Shown: piece after piece, positions 6,248 to 7,378 of the stretch
Numbering within the stretch: position 1 is the first letter of the stretch
Layout of the letters: each line of letters opens with the position of its first letter
NCBI GenBank assembly: GCA_036501345.1
Contig: DASYAN010000005.1
Coordinates: 1-7,378 of the forward strand
Direction: 5' to 3'
Origin: DASYAN01 sp036501345
Lineage (GTDB): Bacteria; Chloroflexota; Ktedonobacteria; Ktedonobacterales; Ktedonobacteraceae
Length of the DNA stretch: 7,378 nucleotides
Position numbers and translations under genes: made by a program
The notes under the pieces: generated by a model
Database searches by the model: none
What the model was told of the DNA's origin: nothing
What the model saw: the letters and a program-made list of their open reading frames with translations, nothing else

Positions 6248-6272
6248 TTAGAGAACAGCCTATTTGTTCTAA
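6248..6272. promoter_or_regulatory. Inverted repeat upstream of the XRE gene, candidate operator
   Basis: AGAACA (6252-6257) and TGTTCT (6265-6270) are perfect inverted copies around a 7-base spacer. Further partial symmetry (TTAG at 6248-6251 against AA at 6271-6272) widens the site. It lies about 60 bases before the XRE start, where an autoregulatory operator is common. The GAAC/GTTC spacing is too wide for a Gram-positive-type LexA box. Confidence 0.4.
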
Positions 6273-6317
6273 GCAGCATACCTTCTTATTGAAGATTGAA
6301 ATAAGCGTTTATAAGTG

Positions 6318-6326
6318 AAGAAAGGA
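6318..6326 (+). promoter_or_regulatory. Ribosome binding site deciding the XRE start
   Basis: GAAGAAAGGA at about 6317-6326 places AGGA 6 bases before ATG 6333. The in-frame GTG at 6315 lies upstream of this site and has no Shine-Dalgarno sequence of its own, so 6333 is chosen. Confidence 0.6.
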
Positions 6327-6332
6327 AAAAGC

Positions 6333-6551
6333 ATGAATCCATCTGATCCGGGAGCAACGATCAAATACATTCGCCAGCAGTACAATTTGACAGCGCAAGA
6401 GGTTGCTGAGACGGCTGGTATTCCTCTGAGAGTCGAGTATTTGATGGAGATTGGTTGTCCCGTCAGTAGAGATGACGTTACAAAAGTGATGCAAGCTTTA
6501 TCTATCCTAACCAATGATCGTCCCGATGCCCCAGACTCTAGGACTATCTAG
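6333..6551 (+). CDS. Small XRE-like helix-turn-helix protein
   Basis: A 72-residue protein that is essentially one Cro/C1-type DNA-binding domain. Helix 1 is about 8-16 (ATIKYIRQQ). The helix-turn-helix follows at about 20-39 (TAQEVAETAGIPLRVEYLME), with the usual small residue and Gly in the turn (A28, G29). A further helix at about 45-57 (SRDDVTKVMQALS) matches the C-terminal part of the fold. The pattern L-T-x-x-E-V-A-x-x-A-G-I-x is classic. No sensor or toxin-related domain is present, so it may be a stand-alone repressor or part of a two-gene system with a missing partner. Both flanks carry the matching structured elements, and the stop codon overlaps the first base of the downstream one. 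It converges on the PBP gene on the opposite strand. The target is unknown; the palindromes upstream suggest self-regulation. Confidence 0.75.
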   Translation: MNPSDPGATIKYIRQQYNLTAQEVAETAGIPLRVEYLMEIGCPVSRDDVTKVMQALSILTNDRPDAPDSRTI

Positions 6552-6643
6552 GACGGTTCTTAACCCGCTTTGAACTAAGAGGTGCAGAAGGGCAGTTGCC
6601 CTCCTGCAGCAATGGGAAACAGCCTGTTTACTGAGAACCATTC
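6551..6643. repeat. Structured element B, partner of element A
   Basis: GGACGGTTCTTA (6551-6562) pairs with TGAGAACCATTC (6632-6643) with one C-A mismatch and two G-U pairs. It encloses a strong hairpin at 6583-6608 and a second one, AAACA/TGTTT (6617-6621, 6625-6629). The first nine and last nine bases match those of element A except for one T/C difference, the overall plan is the same, and the length is similar (93 against 84). The internal hairpins differ in sequence. It fills the gap between the convergent XRE and PBP genes. Confidence 0.5.
6583..6608. terminator. Candidate bidirectional terminator hairpin
   Basis: TGCAG (6583-6587) pairs with CTGCA (6604-6608). After an A-C mismatch, AGGGC (6589-6593) pairs with GCCCT (6598-6602) around AGTT. 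This is a GC-rich stem of about ten pairs midway between two convergent genes, the expected place for a shared terminator. Neither strand shows a proper T-run next to the stem, so Rho-independent activity is uncertain. Confidence 0.45.
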
Positions 6644-6664
6644 AGTCTTCAGCGCCAACCAACA

Positions 6665-7378
6665 CTAACCAGCAATATACCAGTCTGTTGTTGTCAGACC
6701 AGGATAAGTGACCTTCTTTTTCACGACGCCGGGAGGAGGACCAGAAAAGTTCTGGATAGGACGCCCCCGCTCGGCTAGCAGCATGGTATCATGCCAGATG
6801 GGTGCTGCACCCATAATACCAGTCACATCGACCATCTGCGAGTTATCATCATTGCCAGTCCAAGCTCCTACCACGTAATCGGTCGTGTAGCCCACTGTCC
6901 AGCTATCTTTGAAGTCATTGGTCGTACCCGTCTTACCACCAGCAGGACGAACCGTGCCAGGATTGCCCGCATAACACTCGTTCATTGATGTGCTATATAG
7001 CCAAAGCGGACTACATTTGCCGAACTCAGTTGTACGCGCCACATTATCGCTGAGCACATCGGTCATCACGAAAGCTGCCTGGGGAGTGATAACCTGCTGG
7101 CTATTGGTCTTGACATCGAACTGATAGACGAGACGGCCACTAGTATCCCTAATCGCGTTAATCGAGTGTTTCTGGACATGAATACCGTGATTGCCAAATG
7201 CCCCATACGCCGATGTTTCATCTATCAAGTGGATGCCCAACGATCCCAGCACTAGCGTCAGGTTAGGAGAGCCCTGATATTCAGTAATACCCATATTTTG
7301 AGCTGTCTGCAGCGTTTTATCGTAGCCAACTTGCAAATTCATCTTGAGCGCTGGAATATTCAGTGAATTCTGCAAAGC
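6665..7378 (-). CDS. Class A penicillin-binding protein, C-terminal transpeptidase part (5' end outside window)
   Basis: The visible 237 residues are the C-terminal part of a bifunctional peptidoglycan glycosyltransferase/DD-transpeptidase, which cross-links cell-wall peptides outside the membrane. The frame is open to the window edge; its first residues (ALQNSLNIPA) are internal, so the TTG at 7375 is not a start. SLN at visible residues 5-7 is the SxN motif, and KTGT at about 149-152 (GGKTGTTNDFKDSWTVGY) is the third active-site motif, followed by the usual VVGAWTGNDDN. The catalytic SxxK motif, the glycosyltransferase domain and the membrane anchor would lie beyond the window. FGKCSPLWLYSTSMNEC contains two Cys that could form a disulfide if exported. 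The protein ends soon after the domain (DWYIAG) with no PASTA or long repeat tail. It points toward the XRE gene; the 113-base gap holds element B. Confidence 0.92.
   Translation of the reverse strand, partial: ALQNSLNIPALKMNLQVGYDKTLQTAQNMGITEYQGSPNLTLVLGSLGIHLIDETSAYGAFGNHGIHVQKHSINAIRDTSGRLVYQFDVKTNSQQVITPQAAFVMTDVLSDNVARTTEFGKCSPLWLYSTSMNECYAGNPGTVRPAGGKTGTTNDFKDSWTVGYTTDYVVGAWTGNDDNSQMVDVTGIMGAAPIWHDTMLLAERGRPIQNFSGPPPGVVKKKVTYPGLTTTDWYIAG

Larger units (their letters stand above)
5886..6332. other. Non-coding region rich in repeats, between the SDR and XRE genes
   Basis: There is no open frame of note in these 447 bases. In order they hold a hairpin cluster resembling an IS200/IS605 end (5895-5943), phased TAGTAT repeats (6007-6046), a pair of 17-base direct repeats (6065-6103) overlapping a 7-base palindrome (6094-6112), a three-way-junction-like element (6133-6216) and an inverted repeat (6248-6272). 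The ribosome binding site of the XRE gene closes it. About 6000-6130 is clearly AT-rich. The density of symmetric motifs suggests regulatory or structured-RNA function. Confidence 0.6.

Noticed and set aside
6289..6315. TTGAAG-N15-TATAAG as a promoter of the XRE gene
   Set aside because: The spacer is short, and transcription would start within the ribosome binding site.
1..7378. CRISPR array, toxin-antitoxin pair or phage genes
   Set aside because: No regular spacer-repeat array was seen. The XRE protein has no adjacent toxin-like partner in the window, and no phage structural or integrase motifs were found.

Overview
The window is bacterial DNA of roughly even base composition with AT-rich intergenic stretches. 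The gene set is a GMC oxidoreductase, a pyruvate-oxidase-like ThDP enzyme, a membrane-tailed SDR, a small XRE-type regulator and a class A penicillin-binding protein. Together with loose spacing and decayed remnants, this fits a large soil-type genome. My best guess is the Ktedonobacteria (Chloroflexota), but this is an inference from gene style and no marker gene in the window fixes it.

Layout. Positions 1-520 hold no convincing gene and include a strongly AT-rich stretch with small inverted repeats. Three plus-strand redox genes follow: GMC flavoprotein (521-2464), ThDP-dependent enzyme (2813-4603) and SDR (4869-5885). Between the last two lies a broken N-terminus of a mandelate racemase/enolase-superfamily gene (about 4630-4842). 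It has its own Shine-Dalgarno sequence, two in-frame stops, and has lost most of its length. Positions 5886-6332 form a dense non-coding region: an IS605-end-like hairpin, phased short repeats, a palindrome and a three-way-junction fold. A 72-residue XRE-like regulator (6333-6551) then converges on the 3' part of a class A PBP on the minus strand (6665 to beyond the window end).

How the genes may work together. The three oxidoreductase/ThDP genes and the relic look like a peripheral carbon or alcohol oxidation locus. The GMC enzyme would oxidise an alcohol or sugar, the SDR would interconvert a carbonyl and alcohol with NADP(H) at the membrane, and the ThDP enzyme would act on a 2-oxo acid. 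An acid-sugar dehydratase or racemase once sat between the latter two. Substrates cannot be read from the sequence. Spacers of about 350 and 265 bases, one containing gene debris, suggest an eroded operon.

The least ordinary signal is around the small regulator. It is bracketed by two non-coding elements of about 84 and 93 bases (6133-6216 and 6551-6643). Both begin GGAYGGTTC, end GAACCATTC, and fold as a closing stem enclosing two hairpins. This could be a pair of small interspersed repeats, a mobilisable cassette, or paired structured RNA/terminator sites.
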